A DNA stretch of 64,000 nt, taken from positions 137,204 through 201,203 of the forward strand of contig CAYNHQ010000005.1 in the NCBI GenBank assembly GCA_964397255.1. Reading direction: 5' to 3'. Below are positions 33,250-42,129 of the stretch, one piece after another. The stretch comes from CAYNHQ01 sp964397255. Its GTDB lineage: Bacteria; Bdellovibrionota_G; JALEGL01; DATDPG01. The notes under the pieces were generated by a model. It worked only from the letters and a program-made list of their open reading frames with translations, was not told where the DNA came from and did no database searches. The position numbers and the translations under genes were made by a program. Numbering within the stretch: the first letter of the stretch is position 1; the number at the start of each line of letters is the position of its first letter.

Positions 33250-34766
33250 CCAAGTCCCGCCTGATCAAGAAGTTGATCGATTGCCTTTTCACAAAGCAAA
33301 TCTGATGAGCGTTCCCATTGAGGCTGCTTCTTCGCCTTTGGGGCCAGGATCTTCAAAATCTCTTCAAATTGTCCTTGATTGTAAGCGGTCTTAACGGCTC
33401 CGCTTGATATTTGACGGAAAAAGTATTGCTCGGAAGCGCGATCGATTGCAATGGAGGGAACTTCGAAGATCTCCGACTCAATAATCGAAGTAGATGTGGC
33501 AGTGACATGAACATCCATCGATTGCAATAGAATTGGCAAAGGGGCCTCGGTTGCTTCCAGGAGGTTGAAGTGCTCGATTTGGTATTTTTTCATGAAGTCC
33601 AAAAGCTCGGACATCCTATTCGTTCGAGAAGGATGAAGCCGGAACCACCAAAAAAACCGAGTAGAGGTATCTTTTATAGCATGTAGAATCCATTCAGGAG
33701 GAGGATCATATTGTAAAGTATAGAGGGCTTGTATCCGATTCGGATGTTTCTCTTTAATTTCACGGACCCGTTTGGCATCAGCTTCTCCGAGGGAATCCCT
33801 GCGTGCCCACCTTTGAAGCCAAAGATTTCCACCTAGAATGGGCACAGAGCGATGAGAATTGAGTCCGGCCCAGGTTTTGATCGCAAGGACGTCGGTTTGG
33901 GACCAGCACCAAAAGTAATTTGGCATGTCGAGATAACCTTCTTGCGGAAATTTTGTAAAACGGCCGTACGAAGGATGAAATTCTCCCGCCACGCCGTGTT
34001 GAAGATCGACGACCAAAAGTCCTCGTTTTCTGCAGGCATGTACAAAGGCACGTCCCTCGGTTGTTCCATAGTCCGTGACAAACGCTATCCTTGGATCCAG
34101 AGTCCTTAATATGTCCTCAAAATATTGGGCAGCCTTGTGGATCCAAACGCCCATGTGAACCACGTACGCGGGATCGAAAAGTTTCGAATTGACTCCCATT
34201 CGCTCGACAAACTGCAAAAATTCTACATAGCGGTCCAGATTCACTCTGAATTTGAAAAGCCTCCTTTCAAGGAAGGTTAAAATATCGATTCGATCCAATG
34301 CAGGTTGAATAATTTTGGATGGGCTTCTCCTGGGAATCCGATTTTCCTCTGTCTTGATGGATTCCAATAAATAGCTTTTCACTCCTCGAAGTTCGAGAAG
34401 TTCAATGAGGGAATCGCAGGGTTTGTTATAATAGCTTCCATCAATTCGAGTTCGGTCCAAGGAGTATGTGAGAAACGCAGCATCCACTTTGCGAAGCTCT
34501 TTCTCATTGTGAGCACGGTCACCGAAGCGTACTTCCCAATATTTCCTTATATTTCCGGCCCAATTCACGAGCTTGCGCACCCGTTGATGACTTGCTTCCT
34601 GAGGGGGTGCTTTCAGAGCTTCTAAAGATAAATTCGTAAGGGCGAGTTGATAGGTTAAATCGAATCGCAGAAAGGGCCACACGTGAATATTTTCAATTTT
34701 CCACCGGTCCACGGGGAAAGTCGCCTCGATTTCATTGATGACGTCCATGAATTCAGCTGGCAACAT
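33246..34766 (-). CDS. Unrecognised protein, probably a GT-B-type surface-carbohydrate enzyme
   Basis: A 506-residue cytoplasmic protein without signal or membrane helices. The first half is helical. The second half has features seen in surface-carbohydrate transferases: an FVTDYGTTEGRAFVHAC segment, the LLVVDLQHGVAG motif (His after a hydrophobic strand), WFRLHPSRTNR and HVTATSTSIIESEIFEVPSI near the C-terminus, which resembles the donor site of GT-B folds. It is the first gene of the operon that carries the acetamidino module. ATG 34766 is chosen because a promoter -10 lies 6 bases upstream; the frame is open to 34805. Confidence 0.5.
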   Translation of the reverse strand: MLPAEFMDVINEIEATFPVDRWKIENIHVWPFLRFDLTYQLALTNLSLEALKAPPQEASHQRVRKLVNWAGNIRKYWEVRFGDRAHNEKELRKVDAAFLTYSLDRTRIDGSYYNKPCDSLIELLELRGVKSYLLESIKTEENRIPRRSPSKIIQPALDRIDILTFLERRLFKFRVNLDRYVEFLQFVERMGVNSKLFDPAYVVHMGVWIHKAAQYFEDILRTLDPRIAFVTDYGTTEGRAFVHACRKRGLLVVDLQHGVAGEFHPSYGRFTKFPQEGYLDMPNYFWCWSQTDVLAIKTWAGLNSHRSVPILGGNLWLQRWARRDSLGEADAKRVREIKEKHPNRIQALYTLQYDPPPEWILHAIKDTSTRFFWWFRLHPSRTNRMSELLDFMKKYQIEHFNLLEATEAPLPILLQSMDVHVTATSTSIIESEIFEVPSIAIDRASEQYFFRQISSGAVKTAYNQGQFEEILKILAPKAKKQPQWERSSDLLCEKAIDQLLDQAGLG

Positions 34767-34771
34767 TCGTA

Positions 34772-34800
34772 AACGATAGTCACAAACTGACAACGTCACA
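34772..34800 (-). promoter_or_regulatory. Candidate leaderless promoter of the amidotransferase/polymerase operon
   Basis: On the minus strand TTGTGA, a 17-base spacer and TATCGT, which ends 6 bases before the ATG at 34766. It interleaves with the divergent promoter of the flippase gene, so expression in the two directions may be linked. Confidence 0.4.
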
Positions 34801-34815
34801 AGCACGAGCTACAAA
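34787..34815 (+). promoter_or_regulatory. Candidate leaderless promoter of the flippase operon
   Basis: CTGACA at 34787-34792 (one mismatch to consensus), a 17-base spacer and TACAAA at 34810-34815, ending 7 bases before the ATG at 34823. Confidence 0.45.
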
Positions 34816-34822
34816 TAAGGAA

Positions 34823-36322
34823 ATGCGACGAAACAAAATTTTGAAGGACACAGTTTCACTCAATATCTCGACGTTCGTCGTTCAAATGTTTTCGATGTTC
34901 CAAACCTTTTTGGTTATGAGAATACTTGTGCCGGAATTTTATGGCCTTTGGTTGAGTTTGCTCCTGGTCGTGTCGTACAGCGCCTACGCAAACCTTGGAA
35001 CTGAGAATGGCATGGCATTTTTATTGCCCTACGACCAATTTCGGGGTGATTCAAGACGCCGCGAGGAAATTTCCGACTCCTGTTTTGTCATCTGGACCGC
35101 ATGGACGATCCTTTTTCTCGTAGGGACGGGAATCTACTTTACATTTTGGCATTCATCTTCCCAGCTTCCGCGAATCGCGGTTGTCGTCATGTCGGGAATA
35201 ATCTTATGCGAACAACAGATTCAGTTTCGTACTACGTGGCAAACCAGCGCGCTTCGAGATTTCTCGCTCGTCAGTAAATTAAACGTTCTCAAGGGAGCTA
35301 TTTCTTTCGTGTTGGTGGTCTCCGGGACCTATTTGTTTCGAGAGGTAGGTCTCATGTTGGCGACACTCATAGTTTCAATCGTTCATTTGGGATTTTGGTG
35401 GGTGAAGAGTCCGTATCGGTTCACCCACCACTATACAAAAACTACGACGTTCGAACTCGTTCGAATTGGTTTCCCGATTTTTCTCGTTTCTTTCGCGGGA
35501 AAACTTATTGAAACGGCAGATCGCCTTATTTTGGTACTTTTGATGGGTCCATCTAGTTTAGGGATGTATGCCGTCACTGGTTTGGGGGGCGGATTTGTAT
35601 ATGGATTGATTCATCGTGCCGCTTCAGCTATGAGCCCCCATCTCCCAGAAACTTTAGGATCGCATGACAATGATCCGCGGTCTTTAGAGCCATTTCTTTT
35701 GAAACCCACCTTGGTCTTTTCATGCATTCTCTGTTGTCTCTTAATGCCACTTACTTTGGCCATCGGCCCAGTAGTCACCCATTTTCTTCCCAAGTATGCA
35801 GGCGGGATAGAAGCCTTTTATTGTTTTATTCCTGGGTATTTTTTTTGGGGAGTAATCCTTTCCGCGAACAACGTTTTGTTGACGATCTTCGCACAACGCC
35901 GACAACAGTGGATCAATTTTGTAATTCTGTCTTCTGCGGTCCTGATTGAAATCGTGCTTGCTTTTGTCCTAATAAAAAATGGTATGGGAATCAAGGGAGC
36001 GGCCCTCGCATCTACCTCCGCTTATGTGGTGTACGGAATCACGGTTCTTTTGTTTTCAACAAAATATACGATTTCAACCGGACGATATTCTTTTCTGTTG
36101 AATTGTCTGGCACCATTTCTTTTCTCTAGTGTCACAACGGCATCTTTAATCATCATTTCAAAATTCCTAATCCCGGATCGACCCATTCTTGTGGGATTGT
36201 TCCAGATCTTTGGATGCCTAATAAGTATTGGAGGGATGCTCTTTTGGTTGAATCGAAAAATACCGCTCCACACCCAGCTTTCATCGTTGTGGTGGACATG
36301 GAAGATTAAAAGACATGTCTGA
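34823..36322 (+). CDS. Wzx-type oligosaccharide flippase
   Basis: A 499-residue membrane protein with about 12-14 predicted helices of the MOP/MATE superfamily, like Wzx. It starts with the family's typical entry (ILKDTVSLNISTFVVQMFSM) and has a helix-rich second half (GMGIKGAALASTSAYVVYG, a common RfbX-like element). It would move undecaprenyl-linked repeat units across the inner membrane for the polymerase encoded on the other strand. First gene of a four-gene plus-strand operon; the end overlaps the next glycosyltransferase by 8 bases. Confidence 0.82.
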   Translation: MRRNKILKDTVSLNISTFVVQMFSMFQTFLVMRILVPEFYGLWLSLLLVVSYSAYANLGTENGMAFLLPYDQFRGDSRRREEISDSCFVIWTAWTILFLVGTGIYFTFWHSSSQLPRIAVVVMSGIILCEQQIQFRTTWQTSALRDFSLVSKLNVLKGAISFVLVVSGTYLFREVGLMLATLIVSIVHLGFWWVKSPYRFTHHYTKTTTFELVRIGFPIFLVSFAGKLIETADRLILVLLMGPSSLGMYAVTGLGGGFVYGLIHRAASAMSPHLPETLGSHDNDPRSLEPFLLKPTLVFSCILCCLLMPLTLAIGPVVTHFLPKYAGGIEAFYCFIPGYFFWGVILSANNVLLTIFAQRRQQWINFVILSSAVLIEIVLAFVLIKNGMGIKGAALASTSAYVVYGITVLLFSTKYTISTGRYSFLLNCLAPFLFSSVTTASLIIISKFLIPDRPILVGLFQIFGCLISIGGMLFWLNRKIPLHTQLSSLWWTWKIKRHV

Positions 36323-37475
36323 CGCAATCAAAGTCGCATACCTTACGGATGGAATCTTCCCTTGGGCAATGGGGGGGATGCAGAAATTTAGCCGACAACT
36401 TCTCGATCAGCTCTTGCTCGATTCAAGCCTGCAAATAGATCTACTGACTTATGTGCCTGATCGCGAAAAATTTGTAACCGTTTCAGAAGTAAAAGAAAGT
36501 CTGGGCAAGCTCCATAACGCCTACATTCCCCCCAAAATTCAGCTCCCGAATTTTCCGGGCCACTATCTTTGGGAAAATCATCTGATTTCCAAAAAAATGA
36601 GTTCAGTTTTGGAGAGAGAAAAATACGATGTTGTTTTCGGTCATGGGTTTACTCTTTGGCATTATTTGACACGTAAAAATCGATCACCTGCAATTGTTCA
36701 CTTGCATGGTTTGGAGCCCTACCAATCTTTATCCACGTGGCTCGAACAATTACGAAGCGTTCCTTTGCGTATTCCGATTCGTTCCATTGCTCGCAAATCA
36801 GACCGAGTGATTAGTCTTGGAAATTTTTTTTCACAAATTTTTGAAAAAAAAATTGGAGTTGTGAAAGAGAAAATAATAGAAATTCCTGGGGCTGTTGATT
36901 CAGGTTGGATTAAAAAACAGAAATCTTTCCGACGGTCTAGGAAATCATCCGCCCGTTTTACTTTTCTCTATGTTGGGCGTTATGAAAAGAGAAAGGGAAT
37001 TGAATTGATATTAAAAGTAGCGAAGGGAATTCGAGAAGCGGAATTCGAGTTTGCGGGGGAAATGCCTTTAAAACTGATGAAAAGGTGTGAGACGTGGCCA
37101 AATGTTCGTTTCCTGGGCCCCATTTGGGACGAAGACCAGCTGCTTAGGCATTATACCGAGGCAGACTGTGTGGTAGTTCCAAGTTACGCCGAGGGGATGC
37201 CAATGGTGGTCTTAGAGGCTATGGGAGCCGGTCTTCCCGTGATCGCAAGCTCCGTGGGAATGATACCGGAAATGCTCAAGGATGGAGGTGGTTTGCTGGT
37301 TAGGCCGGGGAGCCGAGAGCAACTGTATGATGCTATGAAACAAATGATGGCTATGACGAAGGAATCTCTTCGAGAAATGGGAAGAAAGGGGCAGGAGAAA
37401 GTTTTAAGACAATACACATGGGAGAAGGTGGGGAGGCAATTCTCGGCCCTTATTCATGAGTTGGCACGAAAATGA
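36315..37475 (+). CDS. Glycosyltransferase family 4
   Basis: A 386-residue GT-B enzyme. The acceptor half starts VAYLTDGIFPWAMGGMQKF with the glycine-rich loop. The donor half has TFLYVGRYEKRKGIELILKV and VVVPSYAEGMPMVVLEAMGAG, the E-x7-E nucleotide-sugar site. It overlaps the flippase gene by 8 bases and the next transferase by 4 (ATGA), so all are translated together. Its base composition is noticeably AT-rich, with many AAA/AAG lysines. Donor and acceptor are unknown. Confidence 0.87.
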   Translation: MSDAIKVAYLTDGIFPWAMGGMQKFSRQLLDQLLLDSSLQIDLLTYVPDREKFVTVSEVKESLGKLHNAYIPPKIQLPNFPGHYLWENHLISKKMSSVLEREKYDVVFGHGFTLWHYLTRKNRSPAIVHLHGLEPYQSLSTWLEQLRSVPLRIPIRSIARKSDRVISLGNFFSQIFEKKIGVVKEKIIEIPGAVDSGWIKKQKSFRRSRKSSARFTFLYVGRYEKRKGIELILKVAKGIREAEFEFAGEMPLKLMKRCETWPNVRFLGPIWDEDQLLRHYTEADCVVVPSYAEGMPMVVLEAMGAGLPVIASSVGMIPEMLKDGGGLLVRPGSREQLYDAMKQMMAMTKESLREMGRKGQEKVLRQYTWEKVGRQFSALIHELARK

Positions 37476-38620
37476 AAATTCCTCGCGTAGCGATCCTAGC
37501 TGAGATTCCTACTCCTTATCGACAACCCATTTTCGACCGCCTGCTCGAACAAACCGATTTCGAATTTCATATCTTCTTTTTAAGCGAGCGCCAAAAGGAC
37601 CGCTCATGGAATATCCCGCTTCCCGATTCGCATCGGATCCATACGGTGCCAAGCTGGCAATGGTGTTTCTACGGAAAGCATACGCTTTATATCAGTCGCG
37701 AATATCGTTCCGTTCTTTCAGGAATTGTGTTTGATGCTGTTGTCGTCTCCGGGTATGCGCAGCCACTGTTTCTATACACGCTCATTTATGCGCGAAAGAA
37801 CCAGATCCCTTATATTGTCTGGACGGAAAGTCATCACCAAAAGGAAAGATCCAAATGGTTGGTAAAGGTTAAAAAATCGATCCTTCGCAAGATCTACGGC
37901 GAATCGGCGGCTAATATTGTCACGGGGAAGTGGGCCGCTCAATATGTCGCTTCTTACGGCGCGGTCACCGAAAATATCTTTTCCGTTCCTAATAGTGTGG
38001 ATGCACTCAAATTCCGAGAAAGGGTTCGAAGTGTACGGGAAAAAACGGAAGGACTTCATCTGAGTTGGAGCTTGAAAAGTCCTGTCATTTTATTTGTCGG
38101 GGCATTGACGCATCGGAAGGGGGTCGATCTCTTGTTGAAAGCGGTGAGGGCCCTTGTCAGCAAGGAAATGCATCTGGATCTTGTCCTTGTAGGGGAGGGC
38201 CCCATGGTCCCGACGATCAAAGAAGGAGATCCCCTTCTGGGCCGCGTGCATGCGGTGGGATACGTCTCCCCAGAGAGATTGCCGTTTTATTATTCCGCAG
38301 CCGACATCTTTGTTCTTCCTTCCAGACAGGAGACCTATGGTGCCGTAATGTGCGAGGCGCTTGCTGCTGGACTTCCCCTCATCGCCTCTTCCGCCGTTGG
38401 CGCGGGACCCGATTGTATTATTGAAGGGATCAATGGTTACATCTTTGAATCAAATCGGGTGGACTTGCTCGAAGAACGGTTGGGCCGACTCATTCAAGAT
38501 CAAACTCTTCGCGAGAGAATGGCCAAAGCCTCGTTGGAGCATGCGGCAAACTTCACGCATGATCGATCGGTTGATAATATTGTTCGTGCGGTGGAAACAG
38601 CTATTCGAAAGCATGCATGA
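37472..38620 (+). CDS. Glycosyltransferase family 4
   Basis: A 382-residue GT-B enzyme. It begins VAILAEIPTPYRQPIFDRLL, a start common in transferases that act on lipid-linked repeat units. The donor domain shows ILFVGALTHRKGVDLLLKAV, LVLVGEGPMVPTIK and VLPSRQETYGAVMCEALAAG, with the E-x7-E pair. Translationally coupled to both neighbours by 4-base overlaps. It is the second of three consecutive sugar transferases after the flippase. Confidence 0.87.
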   Translation: MKIPRVAILAEIPTPYRQPIFDRLLEQTDFEFHIFFLSERQKDRSWNIPLPDSHRIHTVPSWQWCFYGKHTLYISREYRSVLSGIVFDAVVVSGYAQPLFLYTLIYARKNQIPYIVWTESHHQKERSKWLVKVKKSILRKIYGESAANIVTGKWAAQYVASYGAVTENIFSVPNSVDALKFRERVRSVREKTEGLHLSWSLKSPVILFVGALTHRKGVDLLLKAVRALVSKEMHLDLVLVGEGPMVPTIKEGDPLLGRVHAVGYVSPERLPFYYSAADIFVLPSRQETYGAVMCEALAAGLPLIASSAVGAGPDCIIEGINGYIFESNRVDLLEERLGRLIQDQTLRERMAKASLEHAANFTHDRSVDNIVRAVETAIRKHA

Positions 38621-39543
38621 CGGATCACCGTGAATCCATCGCTATCCTTCTCCCCTGTTTCAACGAAGAACTCACCGTGGGGAAAACAGTTTCAAATTTT
38701 CATTCGCAGTTCCCGAATGCCGAAATCATAGTTTGTGACAATGCAAGTGACGATCGAACGGCCGAAAAAGCGCGTGAAACGGGCGCCAGAGTCCTGTTTG
38801 AGCCGAGACGTGGGAAGGGATTTGCCGTACGAAAGCTCTTTTCTGAGGTCACGGCTGATTTCTACATCCTTGCCGACGGGGACAATACGTATCCGGCCGA
38901 GGAGGCTCGAAAACTCTTCGCATTGGTTCGTTCGGGAACGGCTGATGTGGCGATTGGAAATCGGCTGGCGGGCGGAAGCTATCATCAATCGAGTTCACGA
39001 CGGTTTCACTTTACGGGAAACCATCTCATTGCTTATGTGGTTACCCGCTTCTTCGGACAAAAAGTGGGGGATCCTCTTTCAGGGCTTCGAATCTTTTCAC
39101 GCAAATTTGTAAAGTCAGTACCCCTTATCAGTCAGGGGTTTGAAATTGAAACCGAACTGACATTGCAGGCGATGGATAAGGGTTTTGTGACGACGGAGTT
39201 GCCGATCTTGTATAACTCCCGGCCAGAAGAAAATCCTTCCAAGTTGAGAACCTTCTCGGACGGGGCTCGCATCATCACGATGTTTTTTCGGTTTGCTCTT
39301 TATTTTCGCCCCTTGGTTATCACGTTGTCGCTTTCGGTACTTTCATTCATGGCTGCGCTTCTGCTAGGATTTGCGCCTGTCATGGAATATTTCACACAGC
39401 AATATGTCTATAAGGTTCCATCTCTGATTGTGGCCGTAAGCGCACTAATGATTTCGGTTCTTTCGTTTTTTCTCGGGTTCGTCTTGGAATCACTTCGCTA
39501 TGCGCGAATGGAAAATTTCTTACTTTCGTTGCGAAATCGCTAA
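38617..39543 (+). CDS. Membrane-anchored glycosyltransferase family 2 (polyprenyl-phosphate sugar synthase-like)
   Basis: A 308-residue GT-A enzyme. The catalytic domain has IAILLPCFNEELTVGKTV, DNASDDRTAEKA, the FYILADGDNTYP Asp motif and DPLSGLRIFSRKFV, which is the DPM1/DPG-like set. Two C-terminal membrane helices follow (~232-255 and ~270-295). Proteins of this type make polyprenyl-phosphate sugars from nucleotide sugars or act late in glycan modification. It closes the plus-strand flippase operon; the next gene runs in the opposite direction and ends one base after its stop. Confidence 0.8.
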   Translation: MTDHRESIAILLPCFNEELTVGKTVSNFHSQFPNAEIIVCDNASDDRTAEKARETGARVLFEPRRGKGFAVRKLFSEVTADFYILADGDNTYPAEEARKLFALVRSGTADVAIGNRLAGGSYHQSSSRRFHFTGNHLIAYVVTRFFGQKVGDPLSGLRIFSRKFVKSVPLISQGFEIETELTLQAMDKGFVTTELPILYNSRPEENPSKLRTFSDGARIITMFFRFALYFRPLVITLSLSVLSFMAALLLGFAPVMEYFTQQYVYKVPSLIVAVSALMISVLSFFLGFVLESLRYARMENFLLSLRNR

Positions 39544-40593
39544 CTATTTTTTGAGTGAAGCGATGTCGATGACGAATCGGTATCGGACATCTCCACGAAT
39601 CGTTCGTTCATAGGCGTCGTTAATTTTCTCGATTGGGATCGTTTCAATGTCACTGGCAATTTCGTGCTTGCCGCAGAAATCTAGCATCTCCTGTGTCTCT
39701 TTGATTCCTCCGATCAGAGATCCCGCAAGAGTGCGTCGCTTAATAATCAAGCTGAACGCATGAACCTGAGGCGCCTTCGGAGGTACGCCTAAAAGGACCA
39801 TAGCGCCATCCCTTTTGACGAGGCTCAAGTATTGATTCCAGTCGAGATCGACGGAAACCGTGTTGAGAATGAGATCAAATGTATTAGCCAGCTTCGAAAA
39901 CGTATTTGCGTCCGAAGTTGCGTATACCTCCGACGCTCCGAACCGAACCGCGTCTTCCTTTTTTCGAAGCGATTGACTGAGCACGGTTACATCTGCACCC
40001 ATGGCTTTAGCGAGTTTGACCCCCATGTGGCCCAGGCCTCCCATTCCCACAATGGCGACTCGTTTTCCTTTCCCTGCTCCCCAATGGCGAAGAGGAGAGT
40101 ACATCGTAATTCCGGCGCAAAGGAGAGGAGCGGAACGATCAAGAGGAAGACTCTTCGGCATCCGCAAAACATAATCTTCATTTACGACAATTTGCGTGGA
40201 GTAACCTCCAAACGTCGGCGTTTTTCCATCTTTCTCGCGCCCATTGTAAGTCACCACGAGACCACCCTCGCAGTATTGTTCAAGGCCGTCACGACAAGAA
40301 GGGCACGTCTGACATGAATCGACGAAGCAACCAACACCGACAGGGTCTCCCACCTTATACCTTTTAACATTCGCTCCGACTCGGGTCACGACACCCGTAA
40401 TTTCATGGCCGGGAACCATGGGAAATATCGATCCACCCCATTCATCTCGAGCCTGGTGAATGTCCGAGTGGCAAACGCCGCAGTAGCGAATTTCGATAAG
40501 GAGGTCATTTTTCCCGACCTCCCTTCTTTGAAATGTAAAGGATGTCAGAGGGCTTTTTGCATGTAACGCGGCATAACCTTCGGTTTCAAGCAT
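39544..40593 (-). CDS. Zinc-dependent alcohol dehydrogenase (YahK/AdhC-type, NAD(P)-linked)
   Basis: A 349-residue medium-chain dehydrogenase. The catalytic zinc site is given by C-x2-SDIHQ (RYCGVCHSDIHQARDEW) and PGHEITGVV. The structural zinc is held by four Cys in VDSCQTCPSCRDGLEQYC, and the NAD(P) loop is VGMGGLGHMGVKLAKAMG. The pattern matches the aldehyde reductase YahK/cinnamyl-alcohol-dehydrogenase-like group. It is an isolated metabolic gene inside the glycan region, with its own promoter (40622-40650) and ribosome site (AAAGGAG). ATG 40593 is the family start; a longer frame reaches into the promoter. Confidence 0.9.
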   Translation of the reverse strand: MLETEGYAALHAKSPLTSFTFQRREVGKNDLLIEIRYCGVCHSDIHQARDEWGGSIFPMVPGHEITGVVTRVGANVKRYKVGDPVGVGCFVDSCQTCPSCRDGLEQYCEGGLVVTYNGREKDGKTPTFGGYSTQIVVNEDYVLRMPKSLPLDRSAPLLCAGITMYSPLRHWGAGKGKRVAIVGMGGLGHMGVKLAKAMGADVTVLSQSLRKKEDAVRFGASEVYATSDANTFSKLANTFDLILNTVSVDLDWNQYLSLVKRDGAMVLLGVPPKAPQVHAFSLIIKRRTLAGSLIGGIKETQEMLDFCGKHEIASDIETIPIEKINDAYERTIRGDVRYRFVIDIASLKK

Positions 40594-40621
40594 GAGGACT
40601 CCTTTGTTGAAAATCGGGGGC

Positions 40622-40650
40622 CTTATACGCCAGATCGACGCTTGGCTCAA
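40622..40650 (-). promoter_or_regulatory. Sigma70-like promoter of the alcohol dehydrogenase gene
   Basis: On the minus strand TTGAGC (40650-40645), a 17-base spacer and TATAAG (40627-40622). The start codon is 28 bases further on and preceded by AAAGGAG, so this gene has a normal leader. Confidence 0.5.
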
Positions 40651-40686
40651 TAGTCAAGCCGACGATTTCGAGGCACTATTGTAAAA

Positions 40687-41418
40687 GTGGAATCAGATTC
40701 GAATGTACCACAGCTGTCCGTTATCATCCCCATGTATAACGAAGCCGAAAGGTTCCAGGTTGGATTAATTCCGATCCTTAAATACCTCGAGGTGAAGTTT
40801 CCACGATCGGAAGTCCTTTTGGTTGACGATGGAAGTCACGACGACACATCCACAAAATTAAAAGAGCTCATCAATGGGTTTCCAAATTTGGCGGTAAAGG
40901 CAATTTCATTCGCTGTTAACCGAGGGAAGGGAGCGGCTGTGCGCGAAGGAATGCGAAAGGCGACAGGGACGTATCGCCTATTTGCCGATGCCGATAATGC
41001 AACACCCATCGAAGAAATTGAACGCCTTCTTCCTATGGTTAAGACGTCGGAATCCATCGTTATCGGTTCCAGAGGACTGGATTCCACGAAGCTAGAAGTA
41101 CGCCAGCCCTGGTGGCGCGAGCGAGCCGGGAGAATTTTTAATGCGCTTCTTCGTTTCATCGTGGGGCTCCCGTTTCATGATACGCAGTGTGGTTTCAAAC
41201 TCTTCGGCGCAAAAGCCGCCGAAATTTGTTTTAGAAAACAGCGTTTAGACGGATTTGCCTTCGATGTAGAGCTTTTGTGGATCGCTCGATCCCATCACTT
41301 TCCGGTGACCGAGGTTCCCGTGAGATGGAGGCATGTTCCTCAGAGCCGGGTTCAGCTCCTCACACATGGTTTTCGAATGGCGATCGATGCGCTACGAATT
41401 CGTTTTTTTCGCGAATAG
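40687..41418 (+). CDS. Soluble glycosyltransferase family 2 (dolichyl-phosphate glucosyltransferase-like)
   Basis: A 243-residue GT-A protein without membrane helices. Motifs: LSVIIPMYNEAERFQ, LLVDDGSHDDTSTKL, NRGKGAAVREGMRKATG, FADADNATP (metal-binding Asp-x-Asp) and DTQCGFKLFGAKAA. These are the features of polyprenyl-phosphate sugar transferases of the ALG5/DPG class. The start is GTG 40687; no convincing ribosome site is seen. The last 27 bases overlap the convergent methyltransferase gene. Confidence 0.83.
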   Translation: MESDSNVPQLSVIIPMYNEAERFQVGLIPILKYLEVKFPRSEVLLVDDGSHDDTSTKLKELINGFPNLAVKAISFAVNRGKGAAVREGMRKATGTYRLFADADNATPIEEIERLLPMVKTSESIVIGSRGLDSTKLEVRQPWWRERAGRIFNALLRFIVGLPFHDTQCGFKLFGAKAAEICFRKQRLDGFAFDVELLWIARSHHFPVTEVPVRWRHVPQSRVQLLTHGFRMAIDALRIRFFRE

Positions 41419-42129
41419 AACAAGTGAGGTGCCCATAGGCCATGTGCTACATCGTAACCAGGTGGCTTCACACTTACACCAAAGAATAAGGAATTGGTTA
41501 AACCAACCCGGAACATCGACATAACTGCTAATGGGCTGAGGTGACCCTCGTGGGGATCGAAATCGACGAAGGATAGTTCCTAAAAGTAAGAACACAAAGA
41601 TGGACGAAAGAAAAAGTATTCTCCATTGCGATTTCGGAAAAAGGTGAAGTAATTCTTTCCGTTGATACCTTCGAAAATGACCAAGTGCCTCATCGTGCGA
41701 AGAGTAAAGAGCAGGATAAGCGGGAACAGTCACGAGAAAATACCCGCCTGATCGGACTATAGTTCCAATTTCGTCAACGGCATGAGAGTCGTTTTCAATA
41801 TGTTCTAAAACATCGGCGGCAATCACAATGTCAAATTGGTTTGGGCGAAACGGGAGAAATTCAGCGCGAGCTACCACACGAAGGGGAACGCGGCTTTGAA
41901 GAAGTGGAATGGTCATTGCCGGCTCGACGACCACGAAACGGGTTTCGCCCCCAAAAAGCTCTTTCGTTTCTCCTCCTGCGCCCCCGACATCCAGTACCCA
42001 AGGCTCTGACCTCTCGGGAATCGAAAATCGTCGAAATACAACTCTTAGAAAATTGCGTTTAGCGATATGCCACCAGTATGTTCGTTCACGCTCAGCGAGA
42101 CGAGCTTCTTCCGAGTCGCTTAAGCGCAT
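41392..42129 (-). CDS. Class I SAM-dependent methyltransferase
   Basis: A 245-residue methyltransferase. The SAM-binding motif I is VLDVGGAGGETKELFG (~residues 45-60), followed by FVVVEPAM, a post-motif FDIVIAADVLEHIEND (motif II region) and GGYFLVTVPAYPALYS. HIAKRNFL and HFRRYQRKELLHLF suit lipid- or sugar-directed members of glycan loci. A hydrophobic stretch (LFLSSIFVFLLLGTIL, ~170-185) suggests contact with the membrane. It follows a GT4 gene on the same strand with a 10-base overlap and overlaps the convergent GT2 gene by 27 bases. Confidence 0.8.
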   Translation of the reverse strand: MRLSDSEEARLAERERTYWWHIAKRNFLRVVFRRFSIPERSEPWVLDVGGAGGETKELFGGETRFVVVEPAMTIPLLQSRVPLRVVARAEFLPFRPNQFDIVIAADVLEHIENDSHAVDEIGTIVRSGGYFLVTVPAYPALYSSHDEALGHFRRYQRKELLHLFPKSQWRILFLSSIFVFLLLGTILRRFRSPRGSPQPISSYVDVPGWFNQFLILWCKCEATWLRCSTWPMGTSLVLFAKKTNS

